Of a stretch of DNA of 64,000 bases, positions 16,605 through 26,205 are shown piece by piece. The notes under the pieces are model-generated. The model was not told where the DNA came from and ran no database searches. It saw only the letters and a list, made by a program, of their open reading frames with translations. How positions within the stretch are numbered: the first letter of the stretch is position 1; each line of letters opens with the position of its first letter. The stretch is from Tepidiphilus olei. GTDB taxonomy: Bacteria; Pseudomonadota; Gammaproteobacteria; Burkholderiales; Rhodocyclaceae. Location: positions 1-64,000 of the forward strand of contig NZ_SBHO01000003.1 in NCBI RefSeq assembly GCF_006980705.1, read 5' to 3'. The position numbers were made by a program, and so were the translations under genes.

Positions 16605-17057
16605 TCAGCCGCCTTGCAGTTTTTCCAGGCGCTCGTGCCGTTCCTGCGCTTCGAGGCAGAGGGTGGCGGTGGGGCGGGCGAGCAGCCGCCGCAGGCCGAT
16701 CGGCTCGCCGGTTTCTTCGCACCAGCCGTAGGTGCCTTTCTCGATGCGCTCGAGCGCTTCGTCGATCTTCTTCATGAGCTTGCGTTCACGGTCGCGCACG
16801 CGCAGCTCGAGCGCCTGCTCTTCCTCGATGGTGGCGCGGTCGGTCCAGTCGGGTGTGACTTCGTTCTCCTGCTGGAGCGCTTGCGTGGTCTCGGCGGCTT
16901 TCTCCAGCAGCTTGCGCTTTTCTTCGAGCAGGAGATGCTTGAAGAACTTGAGCTGGCGCGGCGACATGTATTCCTCTTCGGGCATGGCCAGCAGCTCCTC
17001 CACCGAGGGGATGTCGTCGTCTTCGAGGGTTTCTTGCGTCATGTTGGTCGTATTCAT
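16605..17057 (-). CDS. dksA: DksA, RNA polymerase-binding transcription factor with incomplete zinc finger
   Basis: A 150-residue protein. A coiled coil with the DxxDxA-type tip (PDWTDRATIEEEQALELR) would enter the RNA polymerase secondary channel and act with ppGpp. The zinc finger is only half present: WCEETGEPIG and TLCLEAQERHE supply one Cys each where E. coli DksA has pairs. Such two-Cys forms are known among DksA paralogues and alphaproteobacterial DksA. ATG 17057 is preferred. It has its own promoter and heads the cysS run. Confidence 0.92.
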   Translation of the reverse strand: MNTTNMTQETLEDDDIPSVEELLAMPEEEYMSPRQLKFFKHLLLEEKRKLLEKAAETTQALQQENEVTPDWTDRATIEEEQALELRVRDRERKLMKKIDEALERIEKGTYGWCEETGEPIGLRRLLARPTATLCLEAQERHERLEKLQGG

Positions 17058-17098
17058 CGTTCCTCTCCGGTGTGCCTCGGGTGGTGTCGGGCGTGGGG

Positions 17099-17104
17099 AT
17101 TGTA
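17099..17104 (-). promoter_or_regulatory. -10 box of the dksA promoter
   Basis: TACAAT is read on the minus strand about 42 nt before the dksA ATG. The matching -35 region (CTTCCC, 18 nt further up) is weak. The rest of the 274-nt gap to sixA shows no further gene on either strand that I can support. Confidence 0.45.
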
Positions 17105-17291
17105 ATGGGCTTGGCGCGGCTTGGGAAGAGTGATGTGTAAGCGCTGTGAGAGCAAAATGGGCAATGTTCGCTCTGGCCAAGGGGAAAACGTCCGCATCGG
17201 CTGGTTTTCGGCCTCGGGTGACGGGCTCCTTGATCTGCAACCGTGCGAGGCCGGTTACGCGTTGCGCGGCAGAGGGTACGGCCCGCAAGGC

Positions 17292-17316
17292 AAGAAAGAG
17301 CCGGTCGGTACCGCTC
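17292..17316 (-). terminator. Possible intrinsic terminator of sixA
   Basis: On the minus strand a 7-bp stem (GAGCGGT with ACC(G)GCTC, one bulge, 4-nt loop) is followed by TTTCTT. It lies about 16 nt after the sixA stop, as expected for the end of the glnE-CYTH/CHAD-sixA operon. The T-tract is short. Confidence 0.4.
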
Positions 17317-17331
17317 GCCTCGAATGGCGTC

Positions 17332-17796
17332 TTAGTCGAGCAGTTCCGGATCGAGCACGACGCGCAGCACCGTCTCGGCGTGGCCGTGACGCTGGCGGCG
17401 TTTGAACCACCACAGGGCGCCGCGTCGGATCGACCACGTGCTTTGCTGCCCGGCAAGGACGAGGGCGGCGATACCGCCGAGGGTGGGTTGATGGCCGACG
17501 ATGAGTGTGGGGCGCTCGAGGTCGGGCCAGCCGATGGCGGCGAGCACGGCCAGCGGGGCGGCACCGGGGGCGGCGTCGGGGAGGAGTTCGTAGGACCGGG
17601 TCCAGGCTTCGAGCGTTTCACGGGCGCGGCGCGCGGGGCTGCAGCAGCGGCGCAGATTCTCGGGGGCGTGCCGCTCCAGCCAGCGGGCGATGCGTTTGGC
17701 CTGGCGGTGTCCGTGTTCGGTGAGGGGGCGGGCGAGATCGTCGTGCCCGTCGTGGGCTTCGGCGTGGCGCCACAACAGCAGGTCCATGTCGGTCAT
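17332..17796 (-). CDS. sixA: Histidine phosphatase, SixA-like
   Basis: A 154-residue histidine-phosphatase-family protein. The catalytic LLWRHAEA (RHG-type motif) is near the start and the second His sits in LIVGHQPTLGG. It is short like SixA, which dephosphorylates phosphohistidine proteins. ATG 17796 overlaps the CYTH-CHAD gene stop by 4 nt; ATG 17787 is an alternative. The link to a CHAD protein is common, since CHAD domains have been proposed to bind phosphohistidine or polyphosphate. Confidence 0.85.
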   Translation of the reverse strand: MTDMDLLLWRHAEAHDGHDDLARPLTEHGHRQAKRIARWLERHAPENLRRCCSPARRARETLEAWTRSYELLPDAAPGAAPLAVLAAIGWPDLERPTLIVGHQPTLGGIAALVLAGQQSTWSIRRGALWWFKRRQRHGHAETVLRVVLDPELLD

Positions 17797-19286
17797 CCGG
17801 TGAGGTCGTCTTCGAGCCAGTCTTCGAGGTTGCCGAGGATCTCGGCAGAGTTACGGGCGATGCGCTCGTGGTGCCAGGCGAGCAGTACGGCGGCGGCGAG
17901 CCGCTCGTCGGGGTGGCGTTTTTGCCGCTGGGTGAGCATGTCTTGCGCCGCGTGCCAATCTTGGGCGTGGCCGAGCACGTCGAGGGCCCGTTTGAGCCGG
18001 ACGAGCGCTCGGGCGGTGGTTTTGCCTCGCCACAGGGATTGAAAGAATTCTAGTCCATAGCGCAGCTTTTTGAGGGCGATGCGCAGCCGATGTTTTGTTT
18101 CGGGCAAAGGCTCGGCGAGGTGGGCGGCGAACCGCCGGCGGGCTTTCTTGCGTAGCGCTGCGACTCGGTCGCGGGCGAAGTGACGCAGGTCGCTGGCGCG
18201 GATGAGGGCGTTGCCGGGCAGCGCCTCGAGCGCGGCGAGGAAGTCGAGGAGCACCCGTCCGTGGCGGCCGGGGTCGAGCCGTCCGCTGCGGCGGCGCAGT
18301 TTGTCGCGCTCGCCGGAGAGCCGCGCCGCGAGTTCGGCGAGCGCTTCGCGTTCGACGGGGCAGCGTTCGAGGGCGGGGGCGAGCAGCTCGTCGAGGAGCA
18401 CGTCGAGGTCGCGCGCCTGACCCAGCTCGGTGGCGAGCTCGCCGAGTCGGGTTCGCCACTCGTTGGCGAATTCAGGGCCGGTGACCGGCTCGAAGATCTG
18501 CAGCAGCGCCCTTAGCCGGCGCAGCGCGACGCGGATCTGGTGCAGGTATTCGGGGTCGTGGCGGTAGGGCAGCAGCGCCAGGTTACCGCTCCAGTGGGCG
18601 AGCACTTCGTCGGCGAGCGTGCGCAGCGCCGCGAGGGGGTCGTCCTTGGGGTCGAGCTCGACTTCCGTGGCTTTGACGGGGGCAGCCCAGGTGCCGGCGG
18701 CGAGCTGGCGTGCGCGTTCGGCTTTACTGAGGTTTTCGGGCCATAGCGAGAGGTCTTGGGCCAATGCGCGGGCGAGTGCGAGGAGTTCGGTGGCGGGGAC
18801 GTCGTAGGCCTCGAGTTCGAGCTCGTGGAGGGGAAGATGAGCCGTTCCGGCTTCCAGCCGGCCGAGGTCGAGCGCGATCTCGATGTGTCCCTCGCCGTAG
18901 GGGAGTTCCCAGAGTTCGCGGCGAAACCGGGTGCGAAAGCGCGGTTCGAGGCGTTCCCTCGCTTTTTCCAGGCGCTCGCGCACGGCGTCGTCTTCGACGA
19001 AGGCGAAGTCGAACGCGCCCGGCCAGGGAACTTCCCATTCATTGCGCGAGGAGAGACCACCGCGGCTGGGGGCGGCGGTCTTGACCGTGAGTAGGGTGCG
19101 TCTGGCCATTCGGCGCAGGCGCAGGGCGATGCCGTGGCGCGCGAGGGTCTCGTCTTCGGTGTCGTAATAGGTGCTGTCGACGCGCACCGGGGGATGGTGG
19201 CGCGCCGTCGCGAGCAGGGGGTGGGCGCGCAGCTTCGGCAGATCGCCGCGGCGGATTCCGAGCTTGAGTTCGGTTTCGACGGCCAT
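17793..19286 (-). CDS. CYTH-CHAD domain protein (inorganic triphosphatase-like, YgiF family)
   Basis: A 497-residue protein. The N-terminal CYTH domain starts with the ExExK signature (MAVETELKLGI) and has LRLRRM and LTVKTA strands. This family hydrolyses triphosphate. Residues about 220-495 are a CHAD domain rich in His and Arg helices (YLHQIRVALRRLRALLQIF, KHRLRIALKKLRYGLEFF), which bind polyphosphate. ATG 19286 gives the exact CYTH start; the frame is open much further upstream but that part overlaps glnE. It lies 16 nt after glnE and overlaps sixA by 4 nt. Confidence 0.9.
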   Translation of the reverse strand: MAVETELKLGIRRGDLPKLRAHPLLATARHHPPVRVDSTYYDTEDETLARHGIALRLRRMARRTLLTVKTAAPSRGGLSSRNEWEVPWPGAFDFAFVEDDAVRERLEKARERLEPRFRTRFRRELWELPYGEGHIEIALDLGRLEAGTAHLPLHELELEAYDVPATELLALARALAQDLSLWPENLSKAERARQLAAGTWAAPVKATEVELDPKDDPLAALRTLADEVLAHWSGNLALLPYRHDPEYLHQIRVALRRLRALLQIFEPVTGPEFANEWRTRLGELATELGQARDLDVLLDELLAPALERCPVEREALAELAARLSGERDKLRRRSGRLDPGRHGRVLLDFLAALEALPGNALIRASDLRHFARDRVAALRKKARRRFAAHLAEPLPETKHRLRIALKKLRYGLEFFQSLWRGKTTARALVRLKRALDVLGHAQDWHAAQDMLTQRQKRHPDERLAAAVLLAWHHERIARNSAEILGNLEDWLEDDLTG

Positions 19287-19302
19287 GTCTGCTCCTCGTG
19301 CA

Positions 19303-21978
19303 TCAGGTGAAAATTTGCCGCCATAGGGCGATGATGGGCTCGCGCAGGGCCGCGGCTTCGCCTTCGGGGACGACGGCCGGAAGTTCGTCGAGGCGTTGGC
19401 GGTGCTGCAGCCGACGCAGTTCGCGATAGGCGTCGGCGACCTGCCGGGCGAGCGTGGCGTCGATGAGCCCCAAGTCTGCCGCACAGCGTAGCAGGGCGAT
19501 GTTACCAGTGTTCGCGGTGAGTTCGGGGTGTTCGTGGGCGTGCGCGAGCACGAGGTATTGCACGAGAAATTCGACGTCGATGAGTCCGCCCGGGTCGTGT
19601 TTGAGGTGAAAGAGGCCGGGACGGGAGGGGTGGGCGTCGCGCATCTTTTGCCGCATGGCGAGCACTTCTTCCCTGAGCTTGGCTGGATCGCGCGGCAGGC
19701 AGAGGATTTCGCGGCGGATGGCTTCGAATCGCGCGCCGAGTTCGGGGTCGCCGGCGCAGAAGCGGGCTCGGGTGAGCGCTTGGTGTTCCCAGGTCCAGGC
19801 TTTCTCGCGTTGATAGCGGTGGAAGCCTTCGAGCGGCGTGACGGGGAGTCCGGCCTCGCCGTCGGGGCGCAGGCGCAGGTCGACTTCGTAGAGGATGCCG
19901 GCGGCGGTACGGGTGGAGAGCCAGGTGTTGATGCGCTGGGCGTAGCGGGTGTAGGTTTCGAGTGCGTCGGGGTGGGGGTCGTCGAAGAGGTAGACGAGGT
20001 CGAGATCGGAGACGTAACCCAGCTCCTTGCTGCCGAGTTTGCCATAGGCGATCACGGCGAAACGCGGGGTGTCGGTGTGACGGCGGCGCAGCTTGCGCCA
20101 GACGTAGCGCAGGGTGAGGTCGAGCAGCGTGTCGGCGAGCGCCGAGAGGTGGTCCGAGAGGCGCTCCACGGTGAGTCGCCCGGCGAGGTCGCGCATGAGC
20201 AGGCGAAAGGCTTGGGCGTGGTGGTGTTCGCGCATCAGGTCCATTTGGCGTTCGGCATCGGGTTCGAGGGCGTCGAGCAGGCGTTCGAGCTCGTGCGCGA
20301 AGGTGGGCCAGTCGGGTTCTTCGTCGAGGTGGCGCTCGTCGAGGATTTCGTCGAGCAGAATGGGGTGGCGCGTGAGGTAGGTGGCGGCCTGGCGCGCCGC
20401 GCCGACGAGCTCGGCCACGCGCCGCAGTGCCTGCGGGTATTCCTGCAGTAGCGAGAGGTAGGCGCTGCGCCGGCCGATGGCCTCGAAGAGTTCGAGGAGG
20501 CGCTCGAGCACCTCGTCGCGTTTGGGGTGCGTGGCGGCGATGTCGATGGCGCGCGGCAGCAGGGCGTCGAGCCGGTTGCGGTCGGCGGCGGTGAGCGCCC
20601 GGGTGCGCGGCGAAGTGCGGAAGGCGTCGATGCGTCGGGCGAGCTCCTGGGGCCGAGCGAAGCCGCGTTCTTGCAGACAGTGTTCGAGTTCGTCGACGGC
20701 GGCACTGAGTACCGGTACGGCTACGGTGGTGCTTCGCGCTTCTTGCCCGAATACGTGCGTGGATTCGGCGGCGACGCGCTCACGGTGGCGCCGTAATTCG
20801 CGCTCGAAGCTGGGCCAGTCGGGGTGGCCCATGGCTTGGGCGAGCAGCAGGCGCTGGGTATCGTCGCGCGGCAGACGGTGAGTCTGCGCGTCTTCCCAGT
20901 ATTGCAGGCGGTGCTCGACGCGGCGCAGGAAAACGTAGGCTTCGTCGAGGGCCGCGGCGGTCTCGGCGGGCAGGATGTCGCGTTCGGCGAGCCGACGCAG
21001 GACCTGGCGCGTGGGGCGGATCTGGAGTGCGGGATCGCGGCCGCCGCGGATGAGCTGATGCACCTGGGCGATGAACTCGATCTCGCGGATGCCACCGGGG
21101 CCGAGCTTGACGTCGTCGAGCCGATCCTGCCGCATCACTTCGTGGCGGATCTGGGCATGCAGCGCCCGCATGGCTTCGATCGCGCCGTAGTCGAGATATT
21201 TGCGAAAGACGAAAGGGCGCACGAGGGATTCGAGTTCCTGCCAGCGCTCGCCGCGCAGCACCCGCCCCTTGATCCAGGCATAGCGCTCCCATTCCCGCCC
21301 CTGGGTGAGGAGGTAGTCTTCGAGCATGTCGAAGGAACACACGAGCGGTCCGGAGTCGCCGTGCGGACGCAGGCGCATGTCGACGCGGAAGACGAATCCG
21401 TCGGCGGTGGGGGCGCCGAGGAGGTGGATGATGCGCCGGCCGAGCCGCTCGAAGAATTCGAAATTGCTGAGGATTTTCGGGCCGGCAGTGTCGCCGTCTT
21501 CGGGGTAGAGGAAGACGAGGTCGATGTCGGAGGAGACGTTGAGTTCGCGCCCGCCGAGCTTGCCCATGCCGACGACGAGGAGTTCCTGTTCCCAGCCGGA
21601 GGGGGAGAGCGGACGGCCGTGGCGTTCGATGAGACGCTCGAAGGCATGGTCGTGGGCGGTCTCCAGGGCGACTTCGGCCAGCGTGGTCATGGTGCCGGTG
21701 ACTTCGTCGAGGTCGGCGCGGCCGGCGAGATCGCGCAGGGCGACGTGCGCCAGAACTCGGGTGCGTAGCCGGCGCAGGGCGGCTTCCAACCGTTCGTCGG
21801 CGTCGAACGGCAGGGGGCCGGGCGGATCGGCAAGGAACGTCTGCATCGCCTCGCGGTCGATGGGGAGGTCGAGCGTGGCGGCGAGCCGTTCCGTGAGCCA
21901 GGGACGGGATTCGAGCAGACGCGCGAGGAAGGGGCTGTAACGGAGGGTTTCGGCGTAAGGAGCGGGCAGGGTCGGCAT
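19303..21978 (-). CDS. glnE: Bifunctional glutamine synthetase adenylyltransferase/adenylyl-removing enzyme
   Basis: An 891-residue protein with two nucleotidyltransferase domains, slightly shorter than E. coli GlnE. The first has VGMGKLGGRELNVSSDIDLV, the second AYGKLGSKELGYVSDLDLVY, each with the G-S and DxD catalytic pattern. The N-terminal domain removes AMP from glutamine synthetase and the C-terminal one adds it, under PII control. ATG 21978 is chosen; the open frame runs on for another 1 kb antisense to yhdP and is not part of the gene. First gene of the minus-strand glnE-CYTH/CHAD-sixA operon. Confidence 0.95.
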   Translation of the reverse strand: MPTLPAPYAETLRYSPFLARLLESRPWLTERLAATLDLPIDREAMQTFLADPPGPLPFDADERLEAALRRLRTRVLAHVALRDLAGRADLDEVTGTMTTLAEVALETAHDHAFERLIERHGRPLSPSGWEQELLVVGMGKLGGRELNVSSDIDLVFLYPEDGDTAGPKILSNFEFFERLGRRIIHLLGAPTADGFVFRVDMRLRPHGDSGPLVCSFDMLEDYLLTQGREWERYAWIKGRVLRGERWQELESLVRPFVFRKYLDYGAIEAMRALHAQIRHEVMRQDRLDDVKLGPGGIREIEFIAQVHQLIRGGRDPALQIRPTRQVLRRLAERDILPAETAAALDEAYVFLRRVEHRLQYWEDAQTHRLPRDDTQRLLLAQAMGHPDWPSFERELRRHRERVAAESTHVFGQEARSTTVAVPVLSAAVDELEHCLQERGFARPQELARRIDAFRTSPRTRALTAADRNRLDALLPRAIDIAATHPKRDEVLERLLELFEAIGRRSAYLSLLQEYPQALRRVAELVGAARQAATYLTRHPILLDEILDERHLDEEPDWPTFAHELERLLDALEPDAERQMDLMREHHHAQAFRLLMRDLAGRLTVERLSDHLSALADTLLDLTLRYVWRKLRRRHTDTPRFAVIAYGKLGSKELGYVSDLDLVYLFDDPHPDALETYTRYAQRINTWLSTRTAAGILYEVDLRLRPDGEAGLPVTPLEGFHRYQREKAWTWEHQALTRARFCAGDPELGARFEAIRREILCLPRDPAKLREEVLAMRQKMRDAHPSRPGLFHLKHDPGGLIDVEFLVQYLVLAHAHEHPELTANTGNIALLRCAADLGLIDATLARQVADAYRELRRLQHRQRLDELPAVVPEGEAAALREPIIALWRQIFT

Positions 21979-22002
21979 GACAGGCTCGGGGTGGGCGTCC
22001 GT

Positions 22003-22033
22003 TACAATGCGGGCTCGTCCATTGTAATGTAAT
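22003..22033. promoter_or_regulatory. Divergent glnE/yhdP promoter region
   Basis: The 79-nt gap between the divergent starts holds a plus-strand TACAAT (22003-22008), a minus-strand TACAAT (22026 to 22021) and a second plus-strand TGTAAT (22023-22028). These are -10-like boxes for both directions, but no convincing -35 could be paired with them. Confidence 0.35.
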
Positions 22034-22057
22034 GCGTCGTGGAGGGTTCGGGGGTTG

Positions 22058-25000
22058 ATGAGCGCAACGGTGGGGCGCAGGCTGGGGATCGCGGCGGCGA
22101 TGATCCTAGGCGTTGCGGCGGTGCTGATGGTGATGCTGCTCGCGGCGTTGCGGTTCTGGCTGTGGCCGGAGCTCGACCTGTGGCGCGAGGCGCTGGTGCG
22201 CGAACTCTCGGCGCGCAGCGGGATGGAGGTCTCGATCGGCCGCCTGGAAGGGCAGTGGGACGGCTGGTGGCCGGTGGCGGTGGCAAGCGACGTGCAGGTG
22301 CGCACCGGCGAAGCCGAGGCGTCGCTGCCGCTCGTGCGGGTGACCCTGGGCGGGGGATGGGCGGCCTGGCGCGCCGGCAAAGGGGTGGTCCAGGTGCTCG
22401 TACCCGCGGCTCGGGTGAGGGTGGACGATGCGGCGGCACTGGAGCAGCGGCTGCGTTCCGGCGGTTCCACGCCCTCGGCCGGTTTGCCGACCGGGGTGAG
22501 CATTGAAGTGGACGAGGCGCTGCTCACCTGGCGGCGCGATCGCAATGAGGCGCAGGCTCGAGGGGCGCTCACCCTGGCGATGGGGGTGTGGGGCTGGCAG
22601 GCGGGGTTCGAGGGCGAAGCGCCGGGCGCGGTGCGGCATGCGGTGGTGCTGCTCTCCGGTTCGCGCCTGGGGCGGGTGGAGGCGCATTTCGACCTGAAGG
22701 AGATCGGCGGTGAGTCGCTCGCGCTGTGGTGGCCGCAGGCGGCGAGTCTGCGGCCGCAGGGGTCGGTCTCCGGCGTGGTGGTCTCGAGTGGCAAGAGCCT
22801 GCATTCGCTCGACCTCACCTTGGACGAGGTGGGCTGGGCGGCAGTGGGCGATTCCTTCGGCGTGCGTGGGGTGAGCGGGCACATCGCCGGGGATCGTTCG
22901 GGTGGCGAGTTCGCGGTGTCGATCGCGCAGGGGGCGATGAGCTGGCCGGCGGTGTGGCCACAGCTCACGACGGTGGCGGTGCCCGAGGGCGTGCTCCGGG
23001 GGCGTTGGGCGTACGATGGCAACGGCTACGATCTGACGTTCGAAGAAGGGCGGCTGCGGACCGAGGATTTCACGGCACAGTTGTCTGGCCACTATCGGCT
23101 GGCGCGCACCGGCGACGTGGCCGATTTGCAAGGATCGCTCGACGAGGTGGCGCTCGACCGGCTGGTGCGCTATTTACCCGGGAGGGCGGTAGGGTCGCAC
23201 GTGCAGGAGTGGCTACACGATGCCCTGGTGGCCGGCAAGCTCTCTGCCGTGGAGTTCCGCTTGCGCGGGCCGCTCGCCGACTTCCCGTTTCGCGATGACG
23301 GGGGGGAGTTCTGGCTGCGCCTACCGCTCGAAGGGGTGACGCTGCGTTTCGCGTCGCAGTGGCCGGAATTCGAGCAAGTGCAGGGGGTGGTGACGTTCGA
23401 TCGCGGGCTGGTGGCGATCGAGGTGAGCCAGGCGCGGGCGCAGGGCGTGCAGTTCGGTCCGGTTCGCGCACGCATCCCGCTATTCGACGCGGAGATCCCG
23501 GTATTGACGGTGGAAGGTGAGGCCGAGGGACCGTGGCCGGCTTTCCTGCGCTATGCTGCAGCCAGTCCGTTGCGCGAAGAATTGCCACTCATGGCCCTGG
23601 AAACGGTGCAGCTGGAGGCGAAGACGGCGCTACGCTTGGCGCTGACCTTGCCGCTCGCCAGCGATCTGTTGCCCGGGGTGAGCGGGACGCTGACGTTTTC
23701 CGAGGGGCGGATCCCGGCGCAAGTAACCGGCTGGCCGATCGAGCAGATCCGTGGCGAGGTGGTGTTCGACGGGCATGGCGTGCGTTCGGCCCAGGCCGAG
23801 GGCAAGTGGTGGGACGCGCCGGTGACGGCGAAATGGCGTGGAGGCGATCCGCCGAAACTCGCCCTGCAAGGGTCGTTCTCGGCGGCTCAGCTCTCGGCCG
23901 TGTTCGGCAAACTGCCGCTGTCGGGGTCGACGGCGGTGAGCGGAACGATGACTTTTGCCAAGGATGGGCCGGAGCTGGTGCTCACTTCCGATCTCTCGGG
24001 CATGGGCTCGGAGCTGCCACCGCCGCTGGACAAGGCCGCGGGGGCGCGTTGGCCGAGCCGGGCGGAATTCGCGTTCTTGCCCTCGGGCATGGAGGCCAAG
24101 GTGCAGCTGGGAGAGCGCCTGCGTTTCGTGCGTGCCCGCGACGGCGCCTGGGCTGCAGTGGTGGGCACGGTGGATGCGCCGCCCGCTCCACGCAAGGGAG
24201 GACGCCTGCGGTTTGCTGCCCCCGAGCTCGATCTGGATCGCTGGCTGGCGGTGGTCGAGGGCATCGGCGATGGGGCTGAGGGAACGGCGTTCGTCGCGCT
24301 AGAGGTGGATACGGCACGGGCGCGTTTCCTTGCGCGGAATTGGCATCGGGTGCGTGTGCAGGGCGAGAACAAAGGACCGGTCTGGTCGCTGGCGGTGGCT
24401 GCGGACGAAGCACAGGGCAACGTGCGTGTGACCTTGGGTAAGGGGGGAGCGGAACGCCTCGAAGGGCGGTTTGCGAAGTTGATGATGCCGGAGGCGACCG
24501 AGGGACAGAGCCTGCCACAGGAAGGGCATTTGCCGGCGTTCGACCTCACCGTCGATCGATTCGGGGTGGGCGACCGTTGGTTGGGGGCACTGACCTTGCA
24601 GGCGAGCCTCGCGCCGGGCAGGTGGTCGCTCGATGCGCTCACGCTCGCCGTGCCCTCGGTATTTCGCATCGAGGCGAGTGGGATGTGGCGCGACGGTGCC
24701 CGATCCCTGACCGAGCTGAAGACCACGATGATCATCGACGATGCGGGCAAGACGGTGCGGCATTGGTTCGATACGGGGGGGCTCGTTGGCGGCAAAGGTC
24801 GGGTGACGGCGCAGTGGCGTTGGCCGGGGTTGCCCCTCGAATTCGATCTGTATCGACTCGGGGGCAGTGGAACGATCGAGATCACGAATGGCCGCTTCGA
24901 GGAGATCGAACCGGGCGTGGGGCGCCTGCTCGGCATCCTTAGCCTGCAGAGTTTGCCACGGCGCTTGTTGCTCGATTTTGGTGACGTCTTCGTGGAAGGC

Positions 25001-25360
25001 ATGGCGTTCGACCGGCTCTTCGGTACTTTTGCCATGAACGAAGGGTACTTGACCACGGGAGATCTGCGTATTTCCGCGCCCAGTGCCACGGTGGAGATCG
25101 TCGGTCTGGTGGACTTGCGCCAGCAGACCCAAGAGCTGGAAGTCACGGTTCGCCCGCGTTTGTCGGATAGCGCGGCGGTGGCCGTGGGGATCGCCAACCC
25201 GATTGCCGGAGCGCTGGCTTTCATCGGCCAGAAAATCCTGGGGGATCCCTTCGGGCGGATCCTGGGGCGGCGCTTCCACGTGAGTGGGCCATGGACCGCG
25301 CCCGAAGTGAAACCGCTGGAGCCGCCGGTCTCCGTGAATGGAGAGGAGAGAACACCATGA
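22058..25360 (+). CDS. yhdP: YhdP-family AsmA-like protein
   Basis: An 1100-residue protein with one N-terminal membrane anchor (residues about 10-35, AAAMILGVAAVLMVMLLAAL) and a long beta-strand-rich periplasmic part. The C-terminus has the AsmA-like stretch GRVTAQWRWPGLP, then LLGILSLQSLPRRL. This is the YhdP family; in E. coli YhdP helps move phospholipid from inner to outer membrane. It is a little shorter than the E. coli protein (about 1266). ATG 22058 is chosen with GGAGG upstream. Its stop overlaps the nitrilase gene (ATGA). Confidence 0.88.
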   Translation: MSATVGRRLGIAAAMILGVAAVLMVMLLAALRFWLWPELDLWREALVRELSARSGMEVSIGRLEGQWDGWWPVAVASDVQVRTGEAEASLPLVRVTLGGGWAAWRAGKGVVQVLVPAARVRVDDAAALEQRLRSGGSTPSAGLPTGVSIEVDEALLTWRRDRNEAQARGALTLAMGVWGWQAGFEGEAPGAVRHAVVLLSGSRLGRVEAHFDLKEIGGESLALWWPQAASLRPQGSVSGVVVSSGKSLHSLDLTLDEVGWAAVGDSFGVRGVSGHIAGDRSGGEFAVSIAQGAMSWPAVWPQLTTVAVPEGVLRGRWAYDGNGYDLTFEEGRLRTEDFTAQLSGHYRLARTGDVADLQGSLDEVALDRLVRYLPGRAVGSHVQEWLHDALVAGKLSAVEFRLRGPLADFPFRDDGGEFWLRLPLEGVTLRFASQWPEFEQVQGVVTFDRGLVAIEVSQARAQGVQFGPVRARIPLFDAEIPVLTVEGEAEGPWPAFLRYAAASPLREELPLMALETVQLEAKTALRLALTLPLASDLLPGVSGTLTFSEGRIPAQVTGWPIEQIRGEVVFDGHGVRSAQAEGKWWDAPVTAKWRGGDPPKLALQGSFSAAQLSAVFGKLPLSGSTAVSGTMTFAKDGPELVLTSDLSGMGSELPPPLDKAAGARWPSRAEFAFLPSGMEAKVQLGERLRFVRARDGAWAAVVGTVDAPPAPRKGGRLRFAAPELDLDRWLAVVEGIGDGAEGTAFVALEVDTARARFLARNWHRVRVQGENKGPVWSLAVAADEAQGNVRVTLGKGGAERLEGRFAKLMMPEATEGQSLPQEGHLPAFDLTVDRFGVGDRWLGALTLQASLAPGRWSLDALTLAVPSVFRIEASGMWRDGARSLTELKTTMIIDDAGKTVRHWFDTGGLVGGKGRVTAQWRWPGLPLEFDLYRLGGSGTIEITNGRFEEIEPGVGRLLGILSLQSLPRRLLLDFGDVFVEGMAFDRLFGTFAMNEGYLTTGDLRISAPSATVEIVGLVDLRQQTQELEVTVRPRLSDSAAVAVGIANPIAGALAFIGQKILGDPFGRILGRRFHVSGPWTAPEVKPLEPPVSVNGEERTP

Positions 25361-26205
25361 AGATGGGCCGAAGCGATGCGTGTTTGATGGTGGCTGCCGT
25401 GCAGATGGTCTCGACGCCGCGCGTGGTGGACAATTTGGCGATGGCCGAGCGGCTGCTGGAACTGGCCGTCGACAGCGGGGCGAGGCTGGTGGTGTTGCCG
25501 GAGTATTTCGCGCTCATCTCGGCCGATGCGCGGGAGAAAGTGCGCCTGCGCGAGCGTTTCGGCGCCGGGCCGCTGCAGGAGTGGCTGGCGCGGCAGGCGG
25601 CGCGTCTGGGGATATGGCTGGTGGGCGGCACGGTGCCGCTGGAAGCGGACGTGCCCGACAAGGTGCGCAACGCCTGCCTCGTGCATGCCCCGGATGGGCG
25701 ATGCGTGGCGCGCTACGACAAGATCCACCTCTTTGGCCTGCGCCACGGCGAGGAAGTCTACGATGAGGGAGAGACCATCGAGCCGGGCGAGGCGGTGGTG
25801 ACCGTCGACATCGAAGGCTGGACGGTGGGGTTGTCCATCTGCTACGACTTGCGTTTCCCTGAACTCTACCGCGCCATGGGGCTCGTGGATCTCATCGTGC
25901 TGCCGGCGGCTTTCACCTGGACGACTGGGCGGGCGCACTGGGAAGTGTTGTTGCGCGCCCGGGCGATCGAGAATCAGTGCTACGTGCTCGCGGCGGCCCA
26001 AGGCGGACGGCACGAGGCGGGACGGCGCACGTGGGGGGATTCGCTGCTTGTCGACCCCTGGGGGGAGGTGCGCGTGCGGTTGGCCGAAGGCGAGGGCGTG
26101 GTGCGGGGAACGCTGCAGCGTGCGCGCATCGACGAGATCCGCGCCAGGCTGCCGGCGTGGCGGCATCGACGTGAAAAGGAATTCATCAGGAGCGTATGCG
26201 CATGA
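25357..26205 (+). CDS. Carbon-nitrogen hydrolase, Nit1/deaminated-glutathione amidase-like
   Basis: A 282-residue nitrilase-superfamily enzyme. The catalytic triad is visible: Glu in VVLPEYFAL, Lys in YDKIHLFGL and Cys in SICYDLRFPE. The KIHLFG and CYDLRFPELYR motifs fit the branch that hydrolyses deaminated glutathione. ATG 25357 overlaps the yhdP stop by 4 nt and has GAGAGGAG about 6 nt upstream. The yhdP-nit-tldD order recurs in betaproteobacteria. Confidence 0.9.
   Translation: MKMGRSDACLMVAAVQMVSTPRVVDNLAMAERLLELAVDSGARLVVLPEYFALISADAREKVRLRERFGAGPLQEWLARQAARLGIWLVGGTVPLEADVPDKVRNACLVHAPDGRCVARYDKIHLFGLRHGEEVYDEGETIEPGEAVVTVDIEGWTVGLSICYDLRFPELYRAMGLVDLIVLPAAFTWTTGRAHWEVLLRARAIENQCYVLAAAQGGRHEAGRRTWGDSLLVDPWGEVRVRLAEGEGVVRGTLQRARIDEIRARLPAWRHRREKEFIRSVCA

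Noticed and set aside
17058-17331. A small RNA or tRNA in the sixA-dksA gap
   Set aside because: No cloverleaf or known RNA motif was found by eye; only the dksA -10 box and a weak terminator can be supported.
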